Program-made: the position numbers and the translations under genes
From: Nageia nagi
Lineage: Eukaryota; Pinophyta
Assembly: GCA_050084985.1 (NCBI GenBank)
Contig: JBITNC010000001.1
Location: forward strand, 144,770,001 to 144,834,000
Direction: 5' to 3'
Length of the DNA stretch: 64,000 bases
The notes under the pieces: generated by a model
Told to the model about the DNA's origin: nothing
Seen by the model: only the letters and a program-made list of their open reading frames with translations
Databases searched by the model: none
In this document: piece by piece, positions 9,930 to 21,984 of the stretch
Position numbering within the stretch: the first letter of the stretch is position 1
How the letters are laid out: each line of letters opens with the position of its first letter

Positions 9930-11262
9930 CTTCTCTATTATAAGTATCCTTATGGTAATCTTCTCATCCTATCAAACTGCATAGATTACCAATCGTTGCA
10001 ACTGCCAAGTATAGTAAAGTAGATCAATACTTATGAGGATTAATTTATCAATTATAGGTAAAGTATTCATTTTCTCTAATTGTATATGATAATTTGAAGC
10101 AATTTAGATTTCTCATATACGTAATGTTAGGTACCATCAACCTTACACTCTCTCTTCTCTCTCTCTCTCTTTTTATAATACTATTACTATCTTTTAAATG
10201 AAACCTATACTTTTAATTATTATTTCTATATTTATCCTTATTCCTAAAAGCTTACATAACGTATATCCATGTGTACCTATAATACAATACCATAATATTA
10301 TTAGATATAAACCATACAAACCTCACTTTACATCTCTCAAATTTTGTAATGTGGTGGGTGTTCTCGAGTGTTCTACTTGCTAATGTCTCTAAAATCTTCA
10401 ATGGAATCCTCCAAATTTTATGCACCTATAAAACTTGTGTGTTGATAAATTCCATAAATAACTATTAATTACCAAAATTGAGTTATTTGGGTGTCATTTA
10501 CTCCATGGATCTATCACCAGTTCTCTTAGCATTCATTGCTATGATGCTATCTTCATGGATTCCATCGATATTGCATTCTCATTCTGCTATAATCTCTATG
10601 CATTGATTCTATCCTTATATGATTAATGATATACCCATGGGATATGTGTTTCCTACATTGATTATTGCATACTTTATATAATCCTACACACCATCGACTC
10701 ATTTCCTCATCTTGGGATTCTCATTATTTTTTGTTACACTAAGCTTCTTTATAAACTTCACATGATATGTTGATATAAGATGTATTCCTTATGGATTTGT
10801 TATGATATCCTTCATTTTATTCAAGGAATTCTATTCTACCATGATACCATCATTCGTATTCTATCATCACTAACATTCTGGTCTACTAATTCATGCCATA
10901 TCATCTTTTATTTTGGTTGCATAATGTTTTGTATTATTCCTCCATTTTGGGTTTATTATGTGACCTTAAATTTTATTTCACCTTGCCATATAAGATTTTA
11001 TTGGTCATATTTTCTCCATAAAATCCATTTTCTACCACCAATATATGGAAGTGCAATCTATCCATAATCGCCTAAGAAAGTGCTAATGATATGTTGATGT
11101 TACTATTTTAGTGAGCCTATCATTAAGTTCTTTTATGTGCACCATTATATTGCATTATAGTCATATATATCTATTTTCATATCTACATATTGTTACAATA
11201 AAGAAATAAAATTATATTTTTCCATAATTGGGTGGGAGGATAACCTCACCAACCCATTACTA
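9930..11262. other. element B internal region, non-coding
   Basis: No gag or pol motif appears on either strand. It holds a CT-rich run (about 10145-10176). A 7-bp inverted pair GGTAATC/GATTACC (about 9954-9989) may be a further diverged unit of the array. The open frames at 10198-10383 and 10780-11067 look like chance. Confidence 0.5.
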
Positions 11263-11274
11263 GCTTTAACACCA
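11263..11274 (-). promoter_or_regulatory. primer-binding-site-like sequence of element B
   Basis: On the minus strand it reads TGGTGTTAAAGC and abuts the inner end of the right LTR-like copy. It agrees with TGGTATCAGAGC at 9 of 12 positions. Confidence 0.45.
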
Positions 11275-11328
11275 TGTGAGATTTTTAAATATTACAATTC
11301 ATATTTCATTATAGATTGTACATGTTTA

Positions 11329-11415
<87 letters not shown>

Positions 11416-11523
11416 GTTTATTGAGGATATTTAACATGTATATCTTCTTCCTCTAAAACAAATACAAAATATTCATAGAAAAACCAACTCATACATTATA
11501 CCTATGATGTAATAATCCTAATG
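11275..11523 (-). repeat. element B LTR-like copy (right, 5' in element sense)
   Basis: Partner of 403-590, starting TGTGAGATTTTTAAATATT. It contains a long CA microsatellite where the partner has a short TA-rich tract. The shared sequence ends about TAATCCTAATG. Confidence 0.5.
11331..11414. repeat. (CA)42 microsatellite
   Basis: 84 bp of uninterrupted CA units. A perfect run of this length is likely to be length-polymorphic. Confidence 0.98.
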
Positions 11524-11528
11524 CATAA

Positions 11529-12790
11529 TTCAAAGGAAAACTTATCAAATTAAAATAATAATACTTTCTTGAAATATCTTCATGATGAAAACTTGGAGCT
11601 CCTCATTATTTAATCCACATATCACTCCTCCTTTTTGAGTTGGTTACCACATGCATCATCAATGAATGAAGGGAATTGAGAAAAAAACCTGAAAATGATA
11701 AAAGAAAAGGAATTACATACAAACAAAACATCTTATAGAATCATCTTCATTAGCTCAATACTATAATAGAATCATTATAGAATTATCAAAAAATTAAATA
11801 ATAAGAATCATAAAAAATATCATCATGTAAGAATCAACTATAATAATGATTAAGTATTTATTTCCCTAAGTAACCAAGGAATTATGATAATCAAAGAATG
11901 GTAGTACCTATAACCCCAAGTAATAAAGGATGTCAGAATAATCAAGAATAATTATGAAGCATAATGAATAATTAAGGATAGAAAACCAATTTGATGTCAA
12001 ATAAATTAAAAATATTAAGTACAAGAAAATATACCTTCACTTAACTTTTGTGAGAATCATCTTAAATAAATATGCAAAAATCCAAAATGAATTCTAAATT
12101 GATACTTGGAAAAGGAGAATCAAAAAGATCAAATAATTTTAGAATAAAATCATTTTATACTCCATGCATCAATGTATTCTTTCTAGAGAAATTTTCTCCT
12201 ACAATTTTGACTAATGACTGACCAAAGCATCTAAAACTATCTTTTGAGCATGATCCTACCATCATCGTATTCCTACATAATAGAGATTAGAGTACACCCA
12301 CAAGAAAACCTCTCAAGAATACTATAATACACACATGCTATGTTAAGAGTTTAGCTTGCTATAATGATAGGATAGATATAGAAATGATCCTTTAAGTTCT
12401 TGATCTTGAGTCTTTATCTTGCTTTGATATCTAACACCCTATAAAATAAAATGTATTAGTGGGAAACCTCAAATCCTAGGTCCTTAAGACCCTAGAGCCC
12501 AACAAGTAAGGTAAAACCTAGCTCAAGTATATGTATACCCCCTTATAATTATTCAAGAGGATGGTATAAAGAATAAAAATGCCTAATTGAATTGATTGAT
12601 ATGTTATGATGTACCATAATGCTTAAAAATGCTTTGCTAATGATCTTTTTGACATAAAGATTAACAAATATGCTAAAGAATATGATAAGTGATAATAATA
12701 ATTCATATGATAGTTAGATATGCTAAATGAAATCTAAGATAATCAATAAAGTCATCTAAATGCAACACATGAGTAATTAAAAACACTCAC
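11529..12790. other. AT-rich non-coding stretch
   Basis: No recognisable gene, LTR or domain on either strand. Confidence 0.5.
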
Positions 12791-13269
12791 AAAGATATTT
12801 ATCAATATAATACTAAACAATGATGAAGGGTATGATTAATTATGTTAAAATATGCTAGGACAAAAATACTTGCTAAAACCCTAAGATATGAAATTATGTT
12901 CAAACACTCAGATCAAGAAAGTAATCAAAGTAATATTTATTAATAAACAACCATAACCATAAGGCTAAAAACCAATGGTAATGCTAAATGATATAAAATG
13001 ACAAGATGGGTATGCTTAATTATGCTAAAAACCATAAGCTAGCCTAAAAACTAGGATGGATTTAGCCTAAATACACTTTATACGCACTCAAAATATTCAT
13101 ATAAATAAATTATGCTATGAAAGGATACAATAACTCCAAGAATGCTCCAAAAAATATACAAATTATGCTTAAGAACTATAACCACATGAAAGACAAGCAT
13201 CCAAGAATAATAATATGGTAAGAAATGGATAAAATAACTCAAAATATCATGGGATGGGGTGGAAACACC
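12791..13269. repeat. direct repeat R1 (about 479 bp)
   Basis: It matches R2 (19136-19602) from AAAGATATTT through AAACAATGATRAAGGGTATG, AAAACCCTAAGATATGAAAT and TAAATAAATTATGCTATGAA to ATCATG-GATGG-GT-AAACA. It does not begin TG or end CA and no primer-binding site is seen. The minus-strand frame at 13078-13308 has no recognisable product. Confidence 0.85.
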
Positions 13270-14420
13270 TTGTTGTAGCTCATAAGATGGTGGGTTTATC
13301 CAAAACACTAAAAACTTCTTAAAGAAATGCTCAATTGCTAAAAATTCTCATGTTAGTGCTTTGCTATGCTTAAAAAATATTAAGATTGCTCAAATAAGAA
13401 TGAAGTGATTTATCCAAATGAGGTCACCAATGACCTTTTTTAGATATTATGTTCCTTATCAGTTGGATGATTATGAAGCCTATAGAATCAATAAGATAAT
13501 TATCCTATTAGTTGATCGATTGTAACCTATTATGATTTTGATTAGATTTGACCATGTTTACAATTTATGCTCAAATGTTAGAAAATGTTGATTTTGTGCA
13601 ATTTTGGGATGTCTATAGTTGCCTCTTTTTGGGCTAAGATTTGCAAGGATGCAAGACTTAGCACAAAAATCAATTTTATGATTGTTGTGATTATTTGTGA
13701 TCAATATTATGATTTGATTTTGATAATGATCAATTATTAATGATAATGATCAATGATATTTTTGTTGAAAAAGATGGTGTATGAATGTAGGCATGCAAAC
13801 TTACCAAACATTGAGGAACAAGCACTAAGCGCTCTTAAGAATATGATCAATACTAGATATCATATTTCATGGTAACATATGATTATACTTTTCTAAAAGT
13901 ATATTAAATCTCAATGATGTGACTATGATAATACAAAATTTACACTAGATTTTTCACTAATTTATGGTAAGCAAAGAGGAATGATGACCTTACCCCAACA
14001 TATGTAAGTGAGGATAATGCTAAAACCAACCTTACATTAGTTTATGGTAAGTAAGGAGAGAAAATACTCAAGATTTACTAGTGATATGATAACAACAAAA
14101 TAATGCTAGTGATATGATAACAACAAAATAATAATAGATTTGCCTCAACATATATAGGAAAAATATTATGCTCAATAATCATGCCTTAATATAATGATAT
14201 ATGATATGTTCCCAATATGCTAGGATTTGATGTTATTGATGTTTAGTTGAGATAGTTGATATCTTACCTCTCAAAACATGGTTTGATAGGTAAACAAAAC
14301 ATTGATTTGAAGAATTGATAGAAGTCAACAAAATATTGATTGACCATTGATAATGTTAATTCATCATGATAATATATGCTCATTGATAAATGCTCAAAGC
14401 TTATGATATGATATTGATGA
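13270..14420. other. AT-rich non-coding stretch with a short tandem duplication
   Basis: No gene seen. A perfect 28-bp unit is duplicated in tandem at 14078-14105 and 14106-14133. The end of the minus-strand copia begins at 14421. Confidence 0.6.
14078..14133. repeat. 28-bp perfect tandem duplication
   Basis: The unit starts CTAGTGATATGATAACAAC and is repeated once without change. Confidence 0.95.
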
Positions 14421-15551
14421 TGAAGTTAATCCTTTTTGAAAAAGCTCTAAACTACCAAGATCTCAAGAAGGCACTTCACAACATCAATATAACAATAATA
14501 ACACTAGCCAATCTCATAATGAACACAAGAAATAAAGTGGTTTCTCATCCTTGGGAGTACATCCACTAACCAAGATCTTCTTATTCTTAAGAACCTCTCT
14601 TAAAAAATCTCATCCTATCTCTCTAACCCTAAACCTATAGCATAACTCTACTTCCAAGTTGTTTTATAATGAGAGGGGGCTCACCTCTATTTATAAGATG
14701 AAACCCACTTTTTAACCTCCTTTTTATCCAAGGGTAAAGTTAAAGATTTTTCTATATTTATTCTCTTAATACTTTAAGGTATCTAAAAATAATTTAAGTA
14801 TTAATTGAATTTAGATTAAAGAGAAATATTACACAATATTACATTACAAAATTTAACACTCCCCCTTTATGTAATATTGGGATAGAGCATAGAGGAAGAA
14901 AGAGAGAGTTCTCCTCCAAAGAGATACAAGCAGAGATGAAATTTTTTTACATCATTGATAAATAAGCAAGATCTTAGTTTGAGACTCATTACAATACCAT
15001 TTGAAAAAATGGTTTACAATCATTAACCATAATTGGTTTCACTGTAAGTATATTCAATCAACACTAAGTTGACATATGAGCATCCATGAGCTATATTAAG
15101 TAACCTACATTCTCAAGATGAAACCTACATGCTAAAAGAGGCTTATAAATAAGATCAATTAGATGCATCATATAAACATTCATATCAATCGTAAGATAAA
15201 TGAACTAAGTAATGCCATCCATAAATTGATTAATGATACACTATAAGTCATCACAAAGATGCCAAGCCAATACTTATAGTCATCTGCTATATATTAGAAA
15301 CATGTGTTGATATATCAAATAAAAAGAGCATATGCATATATCAACCACTCACATATGGATAACCAAATAGTGCCAACAAACACATACTGATTCCTCTCAT
15401 AGTGAAAGTAGAATAAAAAATGTACCACAAGTTCCTCACATCGAGTGAAATAAGCACAAAGGTGTACATTTAGATCAACACTATACAATAAAATATCCTC
15501 CTAAGGATGAAGTAGTCATCACAAACATGAATTCAACAATTCAACACTTCA
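14421..15551 (-). repeat. 3' LTR of the minus-strand copia
   Basis: On the minus strand it begins TGAAGTGTTGAATTG (at 15551) and ends near GATTAACTTCA (at 14421). Shared blocks with copia A include GCCTTCTTGAGATCTTG and the TTACATTA-region boundary. About 1131 bp. Confidence 0.9.
14687..14697 (-). promoter_or_regulatory. LTR TATA box
   Basis: CTTATAAATAG on the minus strand, about 260 bp from the 3' end of the LTR, matches the plant TATA consensus. The same place in copia A is degraded. Confidence 0.6.
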
Positions 15552-15563
15552 TTCCCCTTGAAG
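15552..15563 (-). promoter_or_regulatory. polypurine tract of the minus-strand copia
   Basis: The minus strand reads CTTCAAGGGGAA directly before the 3' LTR, homologous to the copia A tract. Confidence 0.8.
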
Positions 15564-15984
15564 ATAACTTCACTAAGCATAACAAAATTTCAAAGTGTGC
15601 ATAACAAAGTTTCTAAAGCAGTTTAGTGAATAAATCAGAAGAGTCAAAGTTAGATTAATAGATCTATAGTTGTTTCATCAAAAACTTTCTCCCTAATATA
15701 AAGTGCTTAGATTTGTGGTACACTATAAGTAATCACTAATATTCCAAGCCCATACTTATAGTTACCAAACAAACGAATGTATAAAAAAAGAATACAAACC
15801 AAAAAGTTCAACAAATTTATTAAGAAGAAAGAAATTACAAGGGATTCAACAAGAATTCAATATTTACTCCCTTTTTGAGGGCAACTTCACTAATACAATA
15901 GAATCCCTAAGCTTACAAAATTGAGCTTCAAGAAGGGGTTTGGTAAAAAAATCAACAAAGTTTAAGATTGATGGAAAATACTAT

Positions 15985-16480
15985 AAGTGTAGAAGACCAT
16001 CTAAACCCTTCTCTCTGATGAAGTGGGCTTGGATTTCTATATGCTTTATTCTCTAATGAAAAACATGATTCTTTGCCAAAGCAATAGCTGACTAATTATC
16101 TAGAGAAATTTGAGATGGATGAACTTGATCATACCTAACTTGTTTCAAAAGATGCCTCAACTAGATGGCTTCCTGGGTTGCACATGATATTGCATGATAT
16201 TCAGCCTCTATGGTGGAGAGAGTAGTAGTAGGCTATTTCTTGGAAGCCTAAATGATAGCATCTAAACCAATGCTAAACACATAAGTAAAGGTTGATTTTC
16301 TATCATCTTGATCTCCTCCATAGTCAGAATCTAAAAATCTTAAGAGAACAAATGAGAGCAACTTGTCATACTTGAGATCAAGATCCTTAGTGCTTGCAAC
16401 ATACATCAAAATTTGCTTAACTGCATTGAGGTGCTCAACATATGGCTTTTACATAAAGTGAGCCATTAAATTCATAATAC
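15985..16480 (-). pseudogene. minus-strand copia RNase H
   Basis: Minus-strand translation gives fragments equivalent to the copia A RNase H (SKK-PTTTLST region at about 16200-16250, a WLRHLLKQV-like segment at about 16140-16175). Stops interrupt it throughout. Confidence 0.75.
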
Positions 16481-16639
16481 ATGTAATATCTAGCCTCGAG
16501 ATGGTCAAATAAAGAAGACTACCAATTAGTTATCTGTAATCCATAGCATCTACCAACTAAGAATTAGAACTAAGAGAGATAGGGATTCCAAGAGAGATTG
16601 GGATTACAGCATGCTTGCACTCTTCCATTCCAAGATTTT

Positions 16640-17345
16640 TCAAGATATATGAGATATACTTGGATTGACTAAGATAAGTACAATATTTGTATTGGTACAC
16701 TTAAATACCAAGGTAGTAGTGCAATAGACCAAGGTCAATCATTTCAAAAGTTATCTTAAGTAGTGCAATAGACCAAGGTCAATCATTTCAAAAGTTATCT
16801 TAAGTTTGGAGATACACTCTTAGATGAGGACTATATTATTCCCTGTAATCAACAAATCATCCACATAGAAAAGAATCAAGATCAAGTATTTTCCTCAATT
16901 GAGCACATAAAGATATGTGTCAGAGAAGCATATAGAAAATCTAATGTCCTCAAAGGATCCTAAAATCTTATGGTACTAGGCCCAAGGTGCTTGCTTAAGT
17001 CCATACAAAGACTTTTTTAACTTACAAATAAAATATTTTTTGCCTTCCACAATAAACCCTTCTGGTTGATTCATGTAGATTTCCATATCTAAGTCACCAT
17101 TGAAAAAAGAACTCTTGACATCAAGTTGGAAAAATTTCCATCCCTAAGATGCTATAAGAGCAAGGATCACCCTAATAGTAGGCATCTTTACCACTAAAGC
17201 AAAGGTTTCCTCATAATCAACTCCATATTTTTGAGCAAAACCCTTGAATACTAACCTTACTTTGTACTTCTCAATTTATTCAACTGAATTATATTTGACC
17301 TTATAAATCCATTTATTACCAATCACATTTCATTCATTAGGATAA
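16640..17345 (-). pseudogene. minus-strand copia reverse transcriptase
   Basis: The YVDD catalytic box (FFYVDDLLI) is encoded at 16856-16867. Upstream in element sense are the DVKSSFFNGDLDMEIYMN segment (about 17060-17125) and the LYGLKQAPWA-like segment (about 16975-17010). A 44-bp tandem duplication at 16717-16804 is not a multiple of three and adds a frameshift. Confidence 0.82.
16717..16804. repeat. 44-bp perfect tandem duplication inside RT
   Basis: The unit from TAGTGCAATAGACC to GTTATCTTAAG occurs at 16717-16760 and again at 16761-16804. Copia A has no duplication at the equivalent place. Confidence 0.97.
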
Positions 17346-17539
17346 GGAACCAAATCCCAAGTTTGATTCTTTATTAGAATGTCATACTCCAGTTTCATGG
17401 CATTCATCCAACATTCCTACTTTGAAGCTTCTTTAGAGGATAAGGGCTCTTACTTACTATCAATTTTGGAAAATAAAGATTTATTGAGTCATACTTCTTA
17501 TTATCCTTTATGTTGGAGAGTTTTATTCCTTAGGTGACA

Positions 17540-18420
17540 AATTCACACTAACATCCATCTAGTTAGGTGCTACAAAAGAATCATCATCCTTATCTAGGTT
17601 CTCACAAGAAGCAAATTCTTTAGGAAGTTCATTGAACTTGACATCCATTGATACAAATACTACTCTAGCAAAAGGTTGATTATCATAACCAACAAAGATA
17701 CACTTTTCATATCTTTTATCCATCTTCTTCCTTTTATTAGGAATAATAAAGGCATAAGCATCACAACCAAAGACCCTAAAGTGAGATTTTAGGTTTCTTT
17801 CATTTCCATGTCTCATACAAAGTTTTTTCTTCAACTACTTTCATAGGATACCTATTTAATATGTAGATTGTAGTATTTATAGCTTCTCCCCATAAGAAGC
17901 TAGGAAGATCACCCAACATACATCTTGTCATTTCCTAAATGGTTTTATTCTTTCTTTTAGCTACACCATTCTGCTGAGGATTGTAAGGGATTGAGAACTA
18001 CCTCTTGATTCCATACTTGGTACAAAAATATTTGAATTTATTACTATTATATTCACCCCCATTATCAGATATTAACATCTTCATTTGTAATCTAAACTAA
18101 TTTTCTACCAAGGATTTGAAAACTTTGAACCTATTAAAGGTTTGATCTTTGTGCTCTAAAAGATAGCCAAAAGTCATCCTACTGGAATGATTATAAAGGT
18201 CAAAACATAATATGCTTCCTCTAGTGACTTATTTGAAAAAGGACCCATCAAATCTGAATGCACAAGTTGAAGAGGTTGAGTTACTCTAGTTGCCTTATCC
18301 TTAAGAAATTGTTTCCAACTCATTTTACCTAGAATGCACATCTCACAAAGACCAATTGTAGGTGATATTGCAAGCAAACCTTCCACAAGTTCATGATCTT
18401 CATAATTTGAATGTTCTTAT
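17540..18420 (-). pseudogene. minus-strand copia integrase, catalytic Glu replaced
   Basis: Open pieces are 18174-18386 (zinc-domain Cys pair LCEMCILGKM, then the first Asp in HSDLMGPFSN) and 17559-17834 (C-terminal FGCDAYAFIIPNKRKK and KCIFVGYDNQ). Between them SDNGG-like sequence is at about 18050-18070. The third catalytic residue is Lys: the motif reads NGVAKRKN with codon AAA at 17956-17958. Confidence 0.85.
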
Positions 18421-19135
18421 GGTTAAGGTGGCCTAATTCATGGTACTAAATATTTCCTTTAGAGCAAACATTAGTTGCAAGGCACATCTTTATTGGAGAT
18501 TTATCCAAAATGTAAAGATCATATTTCATTAACCCTTTCACTAAAGTGGCAAGACCCTTTTTCATGCACCAAGAGTGTGAGGTAAATTCAAAAGAGTAAC
18601 CTTTCTTTGTAACCTAAATTATAGAAAGAAGATTCATAGTGAGTTTAGGCACATAAAGAATATTCTCAAAAATCCTTCCTTGTAACCACACACTTCCAAT
18701 ACCTTGAACTTCTAGGACTAAATTATCACCTATCACAACTGCATCTTTTCTATACTTATGAAAGCTTTAAAACTTATTTTTTTTGAAACACATGCGATTA
18801 GTGCATCTAGAATCAACAATCTAATGATTAGAATAAGTGCGAGACTTAGAGTAAAAGGCAACAACATAAGCAAAATTCTTGTTCTTTTTTTGTTATTAAA
18901 ATTATTTGATTTTTCAGATCCCTTTCCACCTTGACTTTTGTTTTTCTTGTAGTACTCAACTTTCTTATGCCCATAGATGCCATAGAAATAAAAATTTCCA
19001 TCTTGTTCTTTTTTTTTTCTTGCAAAAATTAGCTTCCATATGACCATAGATGTCACATAAAATTATAATTTCCATCAAATTTGTATTTGGTCTTATTTAA
19101 CTTATCTTGATCACAATTCTTCCCATTTCCACCAT
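18421..19135 (-). pseudogene. minus-strand copia protease and partial gag
   Basis: The open part 18733-19056 starts within the nucleocapsid. The zinc knuckle reads FYFYGIYGHKKVEY: the His remains but all three Cys positions are replaced (Phe, Tyr, Tyr). Protease sequence follows with breaks. The capsid half and the start codon are absent because the element stops at 19135. Confidence 0.8.
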
Positions 19136-19602
19136 AAAGATATTTTTTAATATAATGCTAAACAATGATAAAGGGTATGATCAATTATGATAAAATATAC
19201 TAGGACAAAAATATTTACTAAAACCCTAAGATATGAAATTATGTTCAAACCCTAAGATTAAGAAAGTGATCAAAGTAATCTTTATTAACAAACTACCATG
19301 CCCATAAATCTAAATAATAATGAGAATTTTGAATGATACAAAATGATAACATGGGTAGGCTCAATTATTCTAAAAACCCTAAGCTAGACTAAAACCTAGG
19401 ATCAATTTAGCCTAAATGCACTCTATATGCACATAGAATATGCATATAAATAAATTATGCTATGAAAGGATATAATATCTCCAAGAAAGGTCTAAATTAT
19501 GCTTAAAACCTACAATCACATGAAAGGCAAGCATCTAAGCATAGTAATATGATAAGAAATGGACAAAGATAACTCAAACCATCATGAGATGGTGTAAACA
19601 TC
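19136..19602. repeat. direct repeat R2 (about 467 bp)
   Basis: Matches R1 at 12791-13269 in the same orientation; it begins exactly where copia homology ends. Confidence 0.85.
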
Positions 19603-21954
19603 CTAAAATTATATTTTATATTATTGACAATATATTTATAAATATTTATGATACTTCTTCTATCATATATTATCATTTAGAACTAAAATGTGATGCAACA
19701 TTTATTATAGGTTAAATTGATGACATTTCAATACTCAATCACTTTTTAACACTATTTACCAATCGTTTGGATGATTTGCTAATTGTTTGGACGATCTTAT
19801 AGGTATTAGTCATCCAGATGATTCTGACTATTCTATTTATAAATAGGTGACTTGGGATCACTTTTCAAGGATTAATACTTCATTTTTCATGAGCACTCTG
19901 AACATTCTAAATGTGAATCCAAGCCTTGTGACATCATTTTAAGGGTTTCAATATCAAATCTTGAGCACACACCTATGAACCTTTGGATTTCTTCTCCATT
20001 CATGATGGATTGAGGTATCTTTGTGGGTTTGATATCTTTATGATATTGATGGTTAATTTCATGGGTTTTTACAAGTTTTGATCATATTTGAATCCATAAT
20101 TAAAAGCTTGTATCCTTCATTAATATTGTATATTTTCTTATTTGATTATCATATAGGTATTATAGCCTAAATAAAGCACTCACTTAGGGTTATAACCTTA
20201 GGGTTTGAACTTTATTTTTCATTTGCTAGACTAAATTATCATATATCCATCATTGATTTCTCAAATTATGCATATATTTATGACATACTTTGTTCATAGG
20301 TGCATATAGGCTTATTTACTACTTATCTTGAATCTTTATTGTAGATCTTATAAATACTTGTTCAGATCTTGTCATAGTCTATAGATATTGTCATTTGTAT
20401 TGAAATTTATCATATCATTTGCATCATAGAAATATCATTTATTTCTATCATCTTGTTGAATGAAGATTAGGGGGCTTGCATTCTTGTTAAGTTGGGGTCC
20501 TACCTTTCTTGATTGTTTATAAGGCCCCAAGGGCTTGTGATTTGAGGCTTCCCAATAATTCTTATGTTCATTTTGGGGTTTAGACATTATTTTGACACAT
20601 CAAGTACAAAGGATACTTTATTAAACCATATATTATCAATTTGGCATATCACAACATAGGAAAATTAGGATGGAAATGCATATTTATCCTTAAATTGCTC
20701 ACAAGGTATGTTGAGTGGTTTAGTTGTAGGAATTTAGGCATTTACAAATGGTGATCATGGTGGGACCTCCATGGTCCTAGATTTGCAAATCCAAGATGAG
20801 TTTTCAAACTTCTTACCATTATTTTTGTGAATAGTAATTTTGGATGTTTCCTATAGTTCAGAGTATTTCTATGGTTGATTCTATGTGAAATTAATAGGAA
20901 ATTCTACTAGGCATGAACAAAATAAGATCTAAAAATATTAAAGATTTAATCTAACTCTAGATCAAATCATCCTACAACCTACTAATTATGATTACAAATC
21001 ATCCTCTACTCATAATTTTGTAGGTAAGCCAAATGATCCTATAATCATCATGTCTCTGGATGATTTTACATGCATTTAATTTTAGGTAAGTTTTAATGTA
21101 TTTTTTCTTAGATCAAAATTTACATTTTGGTGACAACAGTCCCCTATCAGGTTTGGCTGTAATATCTAGGTGTCCTTGTCACATGACTTGTCATATCCTT
21201 GTTACAAGATTTTTTCTTTTAGTATTTATTTTCCAATTATTTAAAATTTCTCTAAGTGCACTTATGGTTATCTAGATGACTTTTGATCATCTAGATGACT
21301 AGCACTAGAGATGCTAAATAATACGATTAATGCAAATGGGGTTGATTAATGTACTATTGCTTTACTTTGTAAATATTGATGCATATATCAGAAATATGGC
21401 AATAACATGTAGCAAGAATGCAATAATATTTACTTAGATTCTATATTCATTTTGTTAATCATAAAATGCATAAAAGATAGAGCATACATTCATGAACAAG
21501 CATGCTATCAGCACACTATAATTGGAATGTCGTTGATGTCATAGGATGAGAAAAATTACAAATACGAACAAGAGTGTAGCAATGAGTGAATTACCAAATA
21601 ATCAAATGATGAACATACATGGGAACTTACAGAATAATAGATGCACAATATAGATAGACAAAGCAAGTTGCAATCCTTAAAATGATCTTCAATTGATAAT
21701 CCTTATATTATCTTGAAATGATTATTTGCCCATGATTTACTCATGATTTATAGGTCATCAAATGATGCCTTTATATATGATACAAGTTTACATGACTTTG
21801 ATATTTTGACCCCTTGTACATTCCACAAGGGTCAAATACATGGTCTACACCTCTTTTATACATTTTTAATTCCTTTTTAAATAATACATTGTTAAGGGAT
21901 TAAAATGATTTATTAAATACATAAAGGTTCATTTTGAGGTGTCTACAGGCACTA
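19603..21954. other. non-coding stretch with a possible promoter-like site
   Basis: No gag, pol or gene is recognisable. TATTTATAAATAGG at 19844-19857 looks like a strong TATA box, and related GATGATT/ATCCAGATGA motifs recur at 19755-19830 and 21270-21300. This would suit the remains of an LTR, but no second copy is seen in the window. Confidence 0.4.
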
Positions 21955-21984
21955 TCTTTCATAGTCATCACAAGATTAAATGGT

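Larger units (their letters stand above)
398..11528 (-). mobile_element. element B: probable non-coding LTR retroelement, split by copia A
   Basis: Two related direct repeats lie at 403-590 and 11275-11523, both beginning TG and sharing blocks such as TAAATATTA and ATTTCATTATA. Directly beside the right copy, reading the minus strand, is TGGTGTTAAAGC, close to the initiator-Met primer-binding sequence TGGTATCAGAGC of many plant LTR elements. CATAA occurs at 398-402 and 11524-11528 as a candidate target duplication. Without copia A the internal part is about 1.9 kb and shows no gag or pol, so it would be a non-autonomous element. The right ends of the repeats do not finish in a clear CA, so the outer limits are uncertain. 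Confidence 0.45.
14421..19135 (-). mobile_element. truncated copia element, same family as copia A
   Basis: Read on the minus strand: the 5' end is missing, followed by partial gag, protease, integrase, RT, RNase H, polypurine tract and 3' LTR. Motifs and LTR sequence match copia A closely. Homology to copia A stops inside gag at about 19135, after the minus-strand sequence ATGGTGG, and direct repeat R2 starts there. No 5' LTR or leader remains, so the end was lost by deletion or rearrangement. Confidence 0.93.

Noticed and set aside
10780-11067. 95-codon open frame in element B
   Set aside because: AT-rich, Ile/Phe/Tyr-rich translation without domain, on the strand opposite to the inferred element; probably chance.
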